This document shows, piece by piece, positions 50,363 to 58,773 of a stretch of 64,000 nucleotides of DNA. Below the pieces are notes generated by a model. That model had not been told where the DNA came from and did no database searches. It saw only the letters and a program-made list of their open reading frames with translations. The stretch's first letter is position 1. Every line of letters starts with the position of its first letter. This stretch comes from Lachnospiraceae bacterium UBA5899 (GTDB lineage Bacteria > Bacillota > Clostridia > Lachnospirales > Lachnospiraceae), in assembly GCA_002432425.1 (NCBI GenBank), contig DJEL01000045.1, positions 1-64,000 on the forward strand, read 5' to 3'. The position numbers and the translations under genes were made by a program.

Positions 50363-51077
50363 CTAATTTTTTTCAGCCGCCAGTTTCCGGACATACTCTT
50401 CCGGTCTGTCCAGGTCTTCCGCTATCTCCTGTATGGTTCTGCCTTTTTGCAGCCATTTTAAAATCAGTTCCCTGTCACGGGATTTTTCGCCTTCTATTAA
50501 CCCCTGTTCTTTTCCTTGTGCTAAACCTTCTACTAAGCCCTGCTCTTTTCCTTCCGCTAAGCCTTGGGCTTTGCCTTCCGCCATGCCGGCTGCTCTTGCC
50601 TCGGCTTCCGCCTTTTCCCTGCCTATCCGGCTCTGGAGTTCGATTTTCATTTCATACGTCATATAGTTTTCTCTCCATTCCGTATCCTGCCGGATTTTCT
50701 CCACTTCGGTCTGCAGTCCCCTGGTAAATGTATCCGTGGGATTGCCCGTCCGGAAATAATCCAGCAGGTCTGCCGCTTCCTTCTCGATTTCTGTCCTGTC
50801 GCCGTTAATGTTCACAAAAATAGTCTTTCTTTTGTCATCCAGTACAATGTCCGATTTTCCCCGGCAGATTGGATTTTATGCTTTTCTGCTCCTGCACGAT
50901 GTACAGCTCTGCAATCCGAAGCCCCGTTATCCGTTGTAAAAGCTCTTTGCAATCCTCCGGGTTCCGAAACACGGAGCAGAACATCACGTCATTGAAGATG
51001 CCGATTTGGGAAAAGTCGGTCTGTTTCCGCAGGATTTCCGCCATCTGTTCCCTTGTTACTGTAAACTTGTTTGTCAT
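50363..51077 (-). pseudogene. decayed Rpn / PD-(D/E)XK transposase-like gene
   Basis: Two frames make one broken gene. The first (51077 to about 50870) begins MTNKFTVTREQMAEI and has FNDVMFCSVFRNPEDCKELLQ typical of the family N terminus. Near 50870 the frame shifts; the other continues SDIVLDDKRKTIFVNINGD, then EKEAADLLDYF and a tail of Gly/Glu repeats (AEGKAQGLAEGKEQGLVEG) and a small HTH-like end (RTIQEIAEDLDRPEEYV). The stretch that should hold the nuclease core is missing, so an internal deletion and a frameshift have occurred. GGAGG precedes the start. The C-terminal part of 150 codons could still be translated from an internal start. Confidence 0.75.
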
Positions 51078-51320
51078 GGGTCCTCCTTTCAGAGAGGTCT
51101 CCGATGCTTCCATGCACCCACTTCCGCACGAAGCTTACACAAACCTCCCTGCTTTTTAGTTGAATAAGAAATTTAAGCAGTGAAGTTTGATGAGTAAATT
51201 AGAATATAACTTTTAGAATAAATAGAATATTAGATTGTGAACTTTCTGCTTGCATGTAGTGTAACATACCACTTACGTTTTTTCAATATGTAAATTACTT
51301 TTTTTAGATTTTCCACCGAC

Positions 51321-51349
51321 TTGTAATTTAGGAACCGGCATTGTAAAAT
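51321..51349 (+). promoter_or_regulatory. promoter of the DUF853 gene
   Basis: -35 TTGTAA (51321-51326), 17-base spacer, -10 TAAAAT (51344-51349), 45 bases before the ATG. The rest of 51114-51320 is A+T-rich with no recognisable gene. Confidence 0.55.
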
Positions 51350-51394
51350 AAAGGTATGTGTGAAAAATAACAGACCTATCCGGGAGGGAAATTT

Positions 51395-52972
51395 ATGTAT
51401 CAGGATAAAAAAATCTGGGTGGGATGTGCCGGTGATAAAAAAGTGTACATCTACCCGAAAATGGCAAACCGCCATGGACTTATTGCCGGTGCAACCGGTA
51501 CCGGTAAAACAGTGACCTTAAAGGTGCTTGCCGAGTCTTTCAGCGACTGCGGCGTACCTGTATTTTTAGCAGATGTAAAGGGCGACCTCGCCGCCATGTG
51601 CCGTCAGGGTGAAGCAAACGGCTCTGTAGCGGAACGTGCCGCTAAAATGGGACTTGATAAAGAGGGCTTTTCCTTTCAGAAATATCCGGTCAATTTCTGG
51701 GATGTATACGGAGAAAAGGGCATGCCTTTAAGAACGACCATTTCGGAAATGGGGCCCCTGCTGCTCAGCCGTATTCTGGACCTGAACGATACCCAGTCCG
51801 ATATTTTATCCATCATCTTTAAGATTGCCGATGATGAAGGACTGCTCTTAATCGACGCCAAGGACCTGCGCGCCATGCTGCAGTATGTCAGTGAAAATGC
51901 CAAAGAATACAGCATGCAGTACGGCAACATGTCTTCTGCCAGCTTAGCCGCCATTATCCGTTCCGTGGTAGCGCTTGAAGGAGAAGGCGGAGAACAGTTC
52001 TTCGGCGAACCTGCCTTAAACATTGCCGACTGGTTCTCCAGAGACTGCGACGGTAAGGGCTGCATTCAGATACTGGATTGCCAGAAATTGATTAACAATC
52101 CTACCATGTACGCTACCTTCCTGCTGTGGATGCTCTCCGAGTTGTTTGAAATCCTGCCGGAAGCAGGCGATTTGGAAAAGCCCAAAATGGTATTCTTCTT
52201 TGACGAAGCCCATATGCTTTTCGATTCTGCCTCCAAGGCACTGCTCACCAAGATTGAACAGGTGGTAAAACTAATCCGTTCAAAGGGCGTCGGTATTTAC
52301 TTCGTTACCCAAAATCCCAAGGATATTCCCGGCGGTGTGTTAAGCCAGCTCGGCAACAAAATCCAGCATGCTCTTCATGCATATACCCCCGCAGAGCAGA
52401 AGGGCGCCAAAGCTGCAGCCCAGTCCTTCCGTGAAAATCCCGCCTTTAACACCTATGATACCCTGTTGGAATTAGGCATCGGAGAGGCACTTGTTTCCGT
52501 TCTGGACGAAGGTGGTGTTCCCACCATAGTAGAACGTTGTCAGATTTTGCCTCCCCAGAGTAAAATGGGTGCTTTGGACGACAGTGAACGCCAGAAGGAA
52601 ATTACAGACAATCTTTTATACATCCGTTATAAGGATTTCTTTGACAGAGATTCCGCTTATGAATTCCTGCAAAGACAGTCCGCCGCCGATGCGGAGGCTG
52701 CCCAGAAAGCGGCTGAAGAAGCTGCAGCAAAAAAGGCTGCTGAAAAGCAGGCATTGGCAGAACAGAAAGCTGCCGAAAAAGCAGCCCAGAAACAGACTGC
52801 TGCCCGCAACAGAGCCGTAAAAAGTGTAGCCAGTTCGGCTGCCGGTACCATCGGCAGGGAACTTGGCAACTCCCTGGGTTCTTCTGTCGGAGGCAAATTC
52901 GGCAAAAAGTTAGGCGGAAACGTAGGCGCCTCCTTAGGCCGCGGATTGTTAAGCACCTTCCTGAAATTTTAA
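51395..52972 (+). CDS. DUF853 family HerA-like ATPase
   Basis: Protein of 525 residues. Walker A GATGTGKTVTLKVLAESF near residue 33, LADVKGDLAAM, Walker B MVFFFDEAHMLFD near 270, sensor-like YFVTQNPKDIPGGVLSQLGNKIQHALHA (two parts). This is the DUF853/HerA-FtsK-type ATPase group, presumed to act on DNA, with uncertain cellular role. Residues about 435-480 form an Ala/Lys/Glu/Gln coiled coil and the end is a Gly-rich repeat (GRELGNSLGSSVGGKFGKKL). GGGAGGG precedes the ATG. It stands alone, with its own promoter and terminator. Confidence 0.9.
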   Translation: MYQDKKIWVGCAGDKKVYIYPKMANRHGLIAGATGTGKTVTLKVLAESFSDCGVPVFLADVKGDLAAMCRQGEANGSVAERAAKMGLDKEGFSFQKYPVNFWDVYGEKGMPLRTTISEMGPLLLSRILDLNDTQSDILSIIFKIADDEGLLLIDAKDLRAMLQYVSENAKEYSMQYGNMSSASLAAIIRSVVALEGEGGEQFFGEPALNIADWFSRDCDGKGCIQILDCQKLINNPTMYATFLLWMLSELFEILPEAGDLEKPKMVFFFDEAHMLFDSASKALLTKIEQVVKLIRSKGVGIYFVTQNPKDIPGGVLSQLGNKIQHALHAYTPAEQKGAKAAAQSFRENPAFNTYDTLLELGIGEALVSVLDEGGVPTIVERCQILPPQSKMGALDDSERQKEITDNLLYIRYKDFFDRDSAYEFLQRQSAADAEAAQKAAEEAAAKKAAEKQALAEQKAAEKAAQKQTAARNRAVKSVASSAAGTIGRELGNSLGSSVGGKFGKKLGGNVGASLGRGLLSTFLKF

Positions 52973-52995
52973 GAAAATGTTGCTGTGAATAACAC

Positions 52996-53037
52996 AACGG
53001 CATGGTCTGCTACTAACCAGACTATGCCGTTTTTTTC
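52996..53037 (+). terminator. intrinsic terminator after the DUF853 gene
   Basis: AACGGCATGGTCTG (52996-53009) pairs with CAGACTATGCCGTT (53018-53031), one mismatch, followed by TTTTTT. The T-run contains the last codon region of the convergent protease gene. Confidence 0.8.
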
Positions 53038-53857
53038 AGCTCTCTTTTTTCTTTCCCATTCCAATCATGCACACAACGCCCACCAGCATGGACGGCAGCA
53101 TAAGCACCATCATTTCCGCAAGCCGGTTGCTGCTGTCTAAAACCTCTCCTGCATCCGTTGCCGCTGTCATCAGAAACGAACCGCTTATGTAGGCATTGTT
53201 GACCGCATGAAGAAACGCTGCCGGCCAGACAGAGCCGGATTTTTTCGTCAGGTACCATTGAATGGCTCCCACACCTATACAATAGGGAATGAACGCTAAA
53301 AAGCCCAGATATGGTGCTCCCGGATAATCCAGTCCGAAGGTATGTCCCTGGGCAATCATGGGAAAATGCCACACAGCCCAGGCAGTACCGCCGATCAGAC
53401 AGGCGCCCACATCCCCGAACTTTTCCGCTAACTTCGGGTACATATAGCCGCGCCAGCCCGCTTCTTCCCCAAAAGCCGCTGCCGAATAAACAAGCGCGCT
53501 GACCAGACAGGCTGCCGGCAAAACCAAAGTCATCTGCTTCGCCGAAAAAGCCACCGGGTGCCGCAGCCAGAGCAGTCCCCACCCCGCTTCTATGTATAAA
53601 ACCGGAATAATCACAGCAAGTACATAATATTTCTTTTTGCCGGCAAAGCCTATCGCAGGCTCCATTCCGTGAAATCCTTCCTTGGTCCACAGCCTTGTCA
53701 GAAGCATTGCCGCAAAAGGCACAAACATGGAGAGTATAAGAACAAACCGCATTGCCATGTCTTCGTACCGGACGCCCATCGCATAGGCTGCCGCACCCAA
53801 TCCCCAGGTAAGTCCGAAGGAAATGCCGATATACATCCAAAACCTTTTTTTATTCAT
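53036..53857 (-). CDS. CPBP (CAAX-type) intramembrane metalloprotease
   Basis: Protein of 273 residues with about seven to eight membrane helices. The family motifs are intact: EEAGWRGYMYPKL near residue 133, AWAVWHFPMI with the metal-binding His near 160, and FLHAVNNAYISG near 215. Bacterial members process or protect against peptides and often accompany peptide exporters. The ATG at 53855-53857 follows GGGGGGAAATGT. It overlaps the end of the upstream ABC-2 permease by eight bases and is the last gene of the YtrA-ABC operon. Confidence 0.9.
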   Translation of the reverse strand: MNKKRFWMYIGISFGLTWGLGAAAYAMGVRYEDMAMRFVLILSMFVPFAAMLLTRLWTKEGFHGMEPAIGFAGKKKYYVLAVIIPVLYIEAGWGLLWLRHPVAFSAKQMTLVLPAACLVSALVYSAAAFGEEAGWRGYMYPKLAEKFGDVGACLIGGTAWAVWHFPMIAQGHTFGLDYPGAPYLGFLAFIPYCIGVGAIQWYLTKKSGSVWPAAFLHAVNNAYISGSFLMTAATDAGEVLDSSNRLAEMMVLMLPSMLVGVVCMIGMGKKKES

Positions 53858-54581
53858 ACATTTCCCCCCTTTTCCGGAATAAAAGCACACTGCCCTTATA
53901 GGATATAAAATACAGGAGAATTACGATTGCCGGCATGCAGACCTCAAGCAGCTGCACCGCGTCCGTATGCCGGGTCATCCACTCCAGCAGAAACTTCATA
54001 CCCGCTCCGTCCTCCATCGCCGCCGGGTCAAAGAGCTGCCAGACCATAACGGCAAAAAAGAGGCATGCTACCAGCGCCGTTTTGACATACCGTGCTGCCC
54101 TGCTCCCGAAGGCAAACAGAAACGGAAATTCTACCGCAGCAATAAAAAGTGCGGAAACAACCAGTAAAAGCAACATGGTACCGATCATGGATATGTACAA
54201 AACCATATTCTCCGCCAGCTCTTCTTTCCTTATTCCCCCCAGAACAAATGTCTGCAAAACCACCAGCAGATTTGTCAGTGTATAATAATAAATCCCCATA
54301 AATGCATACTTTTCCTGCACATATTTCCTGCCTCCGGTGGGAAGGCTTAACAGAAACGTCCGGATGGAATTTTTTTCATCGGAAGCAAAAATCTTTTCCG
54401 GAATGCTGATGCCGTAACAGACAGCTATAAGACCTAAAATTGCCAGGAAAAGGGCTCCGTCTATTCCCCCCGGGTTCCCCCAGATGACCATACCGGTTAA
54501 AATCAGCACACAAGCCGCCAGTATCCGCAGCATCCATTTCCCTTTTGCCGTGCAAAAATCCTGATAAAGAAGACCTGTCAT
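53850..54581 (-). CDS. ABC-2 type permease
   Basis: Protein of 243 residues with six predicted membrane helices (near 20-38, 42-60, 105-125, 140-165, 175-193, 220-238) and little else conserved; it opens MTGLLYQDFCTAKGKWMLRIL. The segment KIFASDEKNSIRTFLLSLPTGGRKYVQEKY (two parts) is typical of ABC-2 exporter subunits in YtrA-type operons. The ATG at 54579-54581 follows AAAGGAGG and overlaps the preceding permease stop by four bases. Confidence 0.8.
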   Translation of the reverse strand: MTGLLYQDFCTAKGKWMLRILAACVLILTGMVIWGNPGGIDGALFLAILGLIAVCYGISIPEKIFASDEKNSIRTFLLSLPTGGRKYVQEKYAFMGIYYYTLTNLLVVLQTFVLGGIRKEELAENMVLYISMIGTMLLLLVVSALFIAAVEFPFLFAFGSRAARYVKTALVACLFFAVMVWQLFDPAAMEDGAGMKFLLEWMTRHTDAVQLLEVCMPAIVILLYFISYKGSVLLFRKRGEMYE

Positions 54582-55357
54582 TTTCTGCCTCCTTTCCGGT
54601 AAAACCACACGCTGAGTCCGTAAGAAATCGCATAAAATAGCACCATTCCCACGACTTCTGCCCACAGATACCTGCTTACTATGTTCCTTCCTTCCCGGAA
54701 TTTTTCCATCAGATACCGGAACAATTCCATGCCCGGCAGAGCGTCCAACAGAGTTATGAACTTCAGGTAAAGAAGACCGACCGGCACCAGAAACAAAATC
54801 AGGCTGGCTACGGTTCCTTTCTTCTTTCCCAGCGCATAAAAAAGCGGAATTTGTATGCCGCAGAACAACAGTAATACGGCTGCGATTACCAAAATCAACT
54901 GTGTCAGATTTTCCATGGACAGTTCTTCTATGCCTACTGCCTGCCCCGCGCTGGCTGCCACAATGGCTGCCGACAAAAGGGAGCTTCCCATGCTGATGGC
55001 GCCAAATGTCAGATAAATCAGATATCTTGCCGTAACCGCATCCGCAGCTTTTACCGGCAGGGTTCTCACAACCTTTTCAAAACCCGCCTGTTCATCCATT
55101 TCAAAGCAACGCAGGGCATCCACAAAAAATCCCATGGGAATAAGCAGGCAGATGCCGATGATATAAAAAAGAATCACCGGCGCATTTTCTTCGTTGATTG
55201 CCTCTTCCACTTCCCCGGAAAGCATCCGCCCCATATTTCCGTACCGGATGCTCAGTACAACTAACAGTGCGAAAATGAGTGTCGCGATGCAGACCGGTAT
55301 TATGGTGCGCAGGAGCTTTTTCAGACAGCACATGTCCTTATAATACAAACCTCTCAT
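54578..55357 (-). CDS. ABC-2 type permease
   Basis: Protein of 259 residues with six membrane helices. It opens MRGLYYKDMCCLKKLLRTIIPV, and the segment RCFEMDEQAGFEKVVRTLPVKAADAVTARYL (two parts) mirrors the neighbouring permease (DEKNS...LPTGGRKYV), so the two arose by duplication and probably form a heterodimer. It overlaps the ATPase gene by four bases at its start and the second permease by four bases at its end. Confidence 0.82.
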   Translation of the reverse strand: MRGLYYKDMCCLKKLLRTIIPVCIATLIFALLVVLSIRYGNMGRMLSGEVEEAINEENAPVILFYIIGICLLIPMGFFVDALRCFEMDEQAGFEKVVRTLPVKAADAVTARYLIYLTFGAISMGSSLLSAAIVAASAGQAVGIEELSMENLTQLILVIAAVLLLFCGIQIPLFYALGKKKGTVASLILFLVPVGLLYLKFITLLDALPGMELFRYLMEKFREGRNIVSRYLWAEVVGMVLFYAISYGLSVWFYRKGGRK

Positions 55358-56301
55358 ACGCCCGCCTTTCCTGCCTCTGCAGGCTTTATGCTCTCTGCCT
55401 CATCGGATGCTGCTCTTCCGCCTGCTCTGGCATTTTCCCTTGCTACATAAAACAGCATGATTTCTTCGAGGGTAGCCGGTTCTATCAGCTCCTCGCCCCA
55501 TTTTTTACGGGCTGCATTGGCGTCATTTACTAAAATTTCACAGCCGTAGGCTTCCATTCTTTTGAATATGATACAATCGTCATTTATATTATCTGCCTCT
55601 TTTTTTCCGCAGCGGATAATGGCGTGCTCCTCTAAAATGGTATCTTTTTCCCCGGAAAGAAGAATTCTGCCCTTATCTATAAAGGTAATCTCGTCCGCAA
55701 TCCGTTCCAAATCGGATATGATGTGGGAGGACAGAAAAATGGAATGCTCCTCATCCACTATGAATTCCTGAAAAATATCGAGAATTTCATTCCGGACCAC
55801 CGGGTCTAATCCGCTGGTAGGTTCATCCAGAATCAGAAGCTTCGCATGATGGGAAAGCGCCACCGCAATCTGCAGTTTCATGCGCATGCCTCTTGAGAAC
55901 TTTCCGCAGGGCTTCTTTAAGGGAAGCCCAAACCTTGTCAGGTACTTTTGGAAGGCTTCTCCATCCCAGTTTGCATATACATAGGACATCATCGTTGCAA
56001 TCTGCTTCGGCGTCATAAACTCGTGAAATCCCATTTCATCAAAAACGACACCAATGTCTTCTTTTATCGTCTGCTCGTCCTTTTGAAAATCCTTCCCGAA
56101 AATTTTAATCTCTCCCACGTTTATCGGCATCATGTTTAGCATGGCCTTAATGGTCGTGGTTTTACCGGCGCCGTTCTGCCCGATAAAACCGTGTATTCTG
56201 CCTGCGGTTACCTGCAAATCCACATTTTGCAGGGCAAACCCGTCATAGCTTTTACTCAGATTTTGAATTTCTATGACATTTACTTCCTTCTCACTACCCA
56301 C
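55354..56301 (-). CDS. ABC transporter ATP-binding protein (ABC-2 exporter)
   Basis: Protein of 315 residues. Walker A FIGQNGAGKTTTIKAMLNM near residue 40, Q-loop region VVFDEMGFHEFMT, signature KFSRGMRMKLQIAVAL near 135, Walker B LLILDEPTSGLDPVVR, H-loop FLSSHIISDLERIAD. It energises the two ABC-2 permeases that follow. No upstream ATG is well placed; the GTG at 56299-56301, preceded by GGGAGGTG, fits best. A C-terminal Ala/Glu-rich tail is unconserved. The export substrate is unknown; peptides or drugs are likely given GntR/YtrA control. Confidence 0.88.
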   Translation of the reverse strand: MGSEKEVNVIEIQNLSKSYDGFALQNVDLQVTAGRIHGFIGQNGAGKTTTIKAMLNMMPINVGEIKIFGKDFQKDEQTIKEDIGVVFDEMGFHEFMTPKQIATMMSYVYANWDGEAFQKYLTRFGLPLKKPCGKFSRGMRMKLQIAVALSHHAKLLILDEPTSGLDPVVRNEILDIFQEFIVDEEHSIFLSSHIISDLERIADEITFIDKGRILLSGEKDTILEEHAIIRCGKKEADNINDDCIIFKRMEAYGCEILVNDANAARKKWGEELIEPATLEEIMLFYVARENARAGGRAASDEAESIKPAEAGKAGV

Positions 56302-56380
56302 TTTCTGCACCTCCCGATATTCTGCATTTCTTCCTCTGCAGTCATTCCCTCGCATACCTTTTCCGGCTGTATCTGAATTT

Positions 56381-56755
56381 TTACATTTCCTCCAGCAGCA
56401 TCCGGAATGTTTCCACCATTTCTTCCTTTGTGAGGCCGGCATCCAGTGCTTTCTGAATACCCTTGGCAAAATATTCTTCCGTTTCCGCCAGCACGCGTTC
56501 CCGCAAAAGCTCCTCGTTCTGGGCTTTCACAAAACTGCCTCTGCCGGTAAAGGACTCAATGAAGCCGTCCCTCTCCAGTTCCTCATAGGCTCTTTTAGTG
56601 GTAATCATACTGATGCGAAGGTCCTTCGCCAGTGTGCGCATGGAAGGGAGGGCGTCCCCTGCCTTCAGCTCACCGCGCAAAATCATTTCGCGGATTTGCA
56701 CCTCAATCTGCTCGTAAATCGGTGCCCCGCTTGTGTTGCTGATGATAATATCCAT
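56381..56755 (-). CDS. GntR-family (YtrA subfamily) regulator
   Basis: Protein of 124 residues. The winged-helix GntR domain is complete (GAPIYEQIEVQIREMILRGELKAGDALPSMRTLAKDLRIS in parts; TKRAYEELERDGFIESFTGRGSFV), followed by the short helical tail of the YtrA subfamily (LLRERVLAETEEYFAKGIQKALDAG, two parts). YtrA regulators repress adjacent ABC exporters and respond to envelope-active compounds. It is the first gene of its operon, 79 bases ahead of the ATPase. A 25-base palindrome overlaps its promoter. Confidence 0.92.
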   Translation of the reverse strand: MDIIISNTSGAPIYEQIEVQIREMILRGELKAGDALPSMRTLAKDLRISMITTKRAYEELERDGFIESFTGRGSFVKAQNEELLRERVLAETEEYFAKGIQKALDAGLTKEEMVETFRMLLEEM

Positions 56756-56787
56756 GGTTTATCCTCTTACATGTCTTACATGTTTTA

Positions 56788-56836
56788 ATTGTATATATCG
56801 TATATATACAATATCTCTTTTATAGTATGCTGTCAA
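56788..56836 (-). promoter_or_regulatory. ytrA-type operon promoter and palindromic operator
   Basis: Minus strand: perfect -35 TTGACA (56831-56836), 17-base spacer, -10 TATTGT (56808-56813). The perfect 11-3-11 palindrome ATTGTATATAT-CGT-ATATATACAAT (56788-56812) covers the -10 and the start point, which fits autorepression by the GntR protein. Confidence 0.7.
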
Positions 56837-56850
56837 GAGAAAAATACACA

Positions 56851-56901
56851 ACAAAAACCGGCTCCCCGGTCAGGCAGTAAGCCTGGCTATGGAGAGCCGG
56901 T
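56851..56901 (-). terminator. intrinsic terminator of the sugar importer operon
   Basis: On the minus strand ACCGGCTC (56894-56901) pairs with GAGCCGGT, with an inner CAGGC/GCCTG hairpin, followed by TTTTTG. Confidence 0.8.
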
Positions 56902-56938
56902 CTGAAATTCCATTTTTTATTCACTTCTGAACACTATT

Positions 56939-57772
56939 TTATTTTTCTGCACCCATTGTAAGACCATCGATAATATAATTAGAGCAAAACAAATAGACAA
57001 TTATAACCGCCAGAATAGAAATTCCTACCGCAAGATACATTGCTCCGTAATTAGTTAAGTAAATACCCTTTACAAGCGAAATCAAAATTGGCATCGTATA
57101 TTTTTTGGTATCTGTTATCATAATTAACGGTCCAATATAGTTATTCCAGCTGTTAACGAAATTAAATATACACATTGTTGCCACTCCCGCTTTGATACAA
57201 GGTAACACAATACGGTTAAACAATCCAAACTCTGAACACCCTTCTATTCTGGCTGCTTCAAGCATGGAACTGGGAACGCCCTGTTCAATCATACCTCTTA
57301 AAAAGAAAATAGTGGAAACACTGGTAACTCCCGGGGCAAAAAAAGGGAACATAAATGTAAGTAATTTATTTACCAGTCTCAGCTGCAGGCCCAGTTTGTA
57401 AAAGCCTATTATACTTACCTGTCCCGGAATCATCATAGATGCCAGAACAACCCCAAACAGAATTTTCTTCCCCTTAAAGTTATATTTAGCAAAACCAAAC
57501 GCCACCAGTGCACCAAAATATCCTGATGTCAGCATAAAAATTGTCGAAACGGATACACTGTTAAAAAAGCCTTTCCAGATATTTACATATTGCTGTAATT
57601 TGGTATAATTTTCACCCAGATACCTGCCGGGAAGCAAATTAAGTTTTGTAACAATTTCATAACTGGAATGCGTTGCATTTACAGTTACCAGATAAAAAGG
57701 TACAAGGGTGATTACTATTAACAAAATCAGGAAAAAATATATGATTGTTTTCTTAAGAATTCGCTTAATCAT
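56939..57772 (-). CDS. carbohydrate ABC transporter permease, MalG type
   Basis: Protein of 277 residues with six membrane helices. The EAA coupling loop is SSMLEAARIEGCSEFGLFNRIVLPCIKAG (two parts), and the family ending IIDGLTMGAEK is present. It opens MIKRILKKTIIYFFLILLIVITLVPFYLVTVNA (two parts). GGAGG precedes the ATG, which overlaps the partner permease by eight bases. It works with the MalF-type permease and the lipoprotein to import an oligosaccharide. Confidence 0.93.
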   Translation of the reverse strand: MIKRILKKTIIYFFLILLIVITLVPFYLVTVNATHSSYEIVTKLNLLPGRYLGENYTKLQQYVNIWKGFFNSVSVSTIFMLTSGYFGALVAFGFAKYNFKGKKILFGVVLASMMIPGQVSIIGFYKLGLQLRLVNKLLTFMFPFFAPGVTSVSTIFFLRGMIEQGVPSSMLEAARIEGCSEFGLFNRIVLPCIKAGVATMCIFNFVNSWNNYIGPLIMITDTKKYTMPILISLVKGIYLTNYGAMYLAVGISILAVIIVYLFCSNYIIDGLTMGAEK

Positions 57773-58667
57773 TATTGTTTCCTCCTTTCCCCTTCATAGC
57801 CTTTAACGATAATATACTCATAAGTCCGATAATCAAAAATAATCCAACTGAAATTGCTGCAGAATACCCATAATTGTGATTCTTAAATCCCTGATTGTAT
57901 AAATACATTGATGCAGTCAGAATTGCCTTGTCAGGTTCTCCCGTTCCATCCGACATAGTAGATGGAACATCAAATAATTGCATTCCTCCTATAATAGAGG
58001 TTATCGTAATATAAACAATAGTCGGCTTAATAAGCGGCAATGTAATCAGACAAAAAGTTTGTCCCTTTCCGGCTCCGTCAATCTGTGCAGCCTCAAAAAG
58101 ACTCCGGTCAATAGTGGTAATTCCGGCCATTACAAGAATTGTTGTATATCCAAACCACATCCACCACTGTACATATGAAGTCAGATTTGAAACAAATATC
58201 GGCGAATTAAAGAAGTCAAACGGCGCTCCTTTTATGTGCATTGCACATAAAATGTTATTTACAACAGACTTATTGCCATTAAAAATCAAATTGAACAACA
58301 GACCCACAGAAGCCGCCGTTACAAGATTAGGCAGATAATAAATCGCACGAAATGTTTTCATGGCCTTAATGTGGTTCAATGTAAAAACGGCTGCAAGTAA
58401 AAGTGCCGTCAAAAGCTGTGGAATATAACTAATTATCCATATCCTTAATGTATTCCATATACTCAGATAAAAAACCTTATCCGTTATCAGCCTTTTGAAA
58501 TTTGCCAGCCCGACATATGATTCTTTTGCCAACCCATCCCATTTCTGTACACTTAATGAAAACGTAAACAGAACCGGATATAACCCCAGGAAAATAAACG
58601 CAATAAAAAATGGTACAATAAAGAGATATCCATACATGCTTCTATTATTGATACTTTTCTTTTTCAT
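57765..58667 (-). CDS. carbohydrate ABC transporter permease, MalF type
   Basis: Protein of 300 residues with six membrane helices. It opens with NRSMYGYLFIVPFFIAFIFLGLYPVLFTF (two parts), then VQKWDGLAKESYVGLANFKRL as in the UgpA/MalF group; the EAA loop is SLFEAAQIDGAGKGQTFCLITLPLIKPT (two parts). GGAGATAGG precedes the ATG. No ATPase gene is present in the locus, so a shared MsmK/UgpC-type ATPase coded elsewhere is likely. Confidence 0.93.
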   Translation of the reverse strand: MKKKSINNRSMYGYLFIVPFFIAFIFLGLYPVLFTFSLSVQKWDGLAKESYVGLANFKRLITDKVFYLSIWNTLRIWIISYIPQLLTALLLAAVFTLNHIKAMKTFRAIYYLPNLVTAASVGLLFNLIFNGNKSVVNNILCAMHIKGAPFDFFNSPIFVSNLTSYVQWWMWFGYTTILVMAGITTIDRSLFEAAQIDGAGKGQTFCLITLPLIKPTIVYITITSIIGGMQLFDVPSTMSDGTGEPDKAILTASMYLYNQGFKNHNYGYSAAISVGLFLIIGLMSILSLKAMKGKGGNNND

Positions 58668-58700
58668 TTCTTACCTATCTCCTGTACATATAAATCATAA

Positions 58701-58742
58701 GGCTGTTACACTTTCATTTCTACCTTTGTTCATGTAACAGCC
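58701..58742 (-). other. intercistronic hairpin between binding protein and permeases
   Basis: GGCTGTTACA (58701-58710) is exactly complementary to TGTAACAGCC (58733-58742). There is no strong T-run. Hairpins at this place in sugar operons usually stabilise the upstream mRNA or reduce read-through so that more binding protein than permease is made. Confidence 0.6.
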
Positions 58743-58773
58743 CTAAGCTAAATATACCTTCTCAAATAATAAA

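Noticed and set aside
50363..50815. independent functional 150-residue protein
   Set aside because: Its sequence is the C-terminal half of an Rpn-family protein and continues, after a frameshift, the fragment just upstream; treated as one pseudogene.
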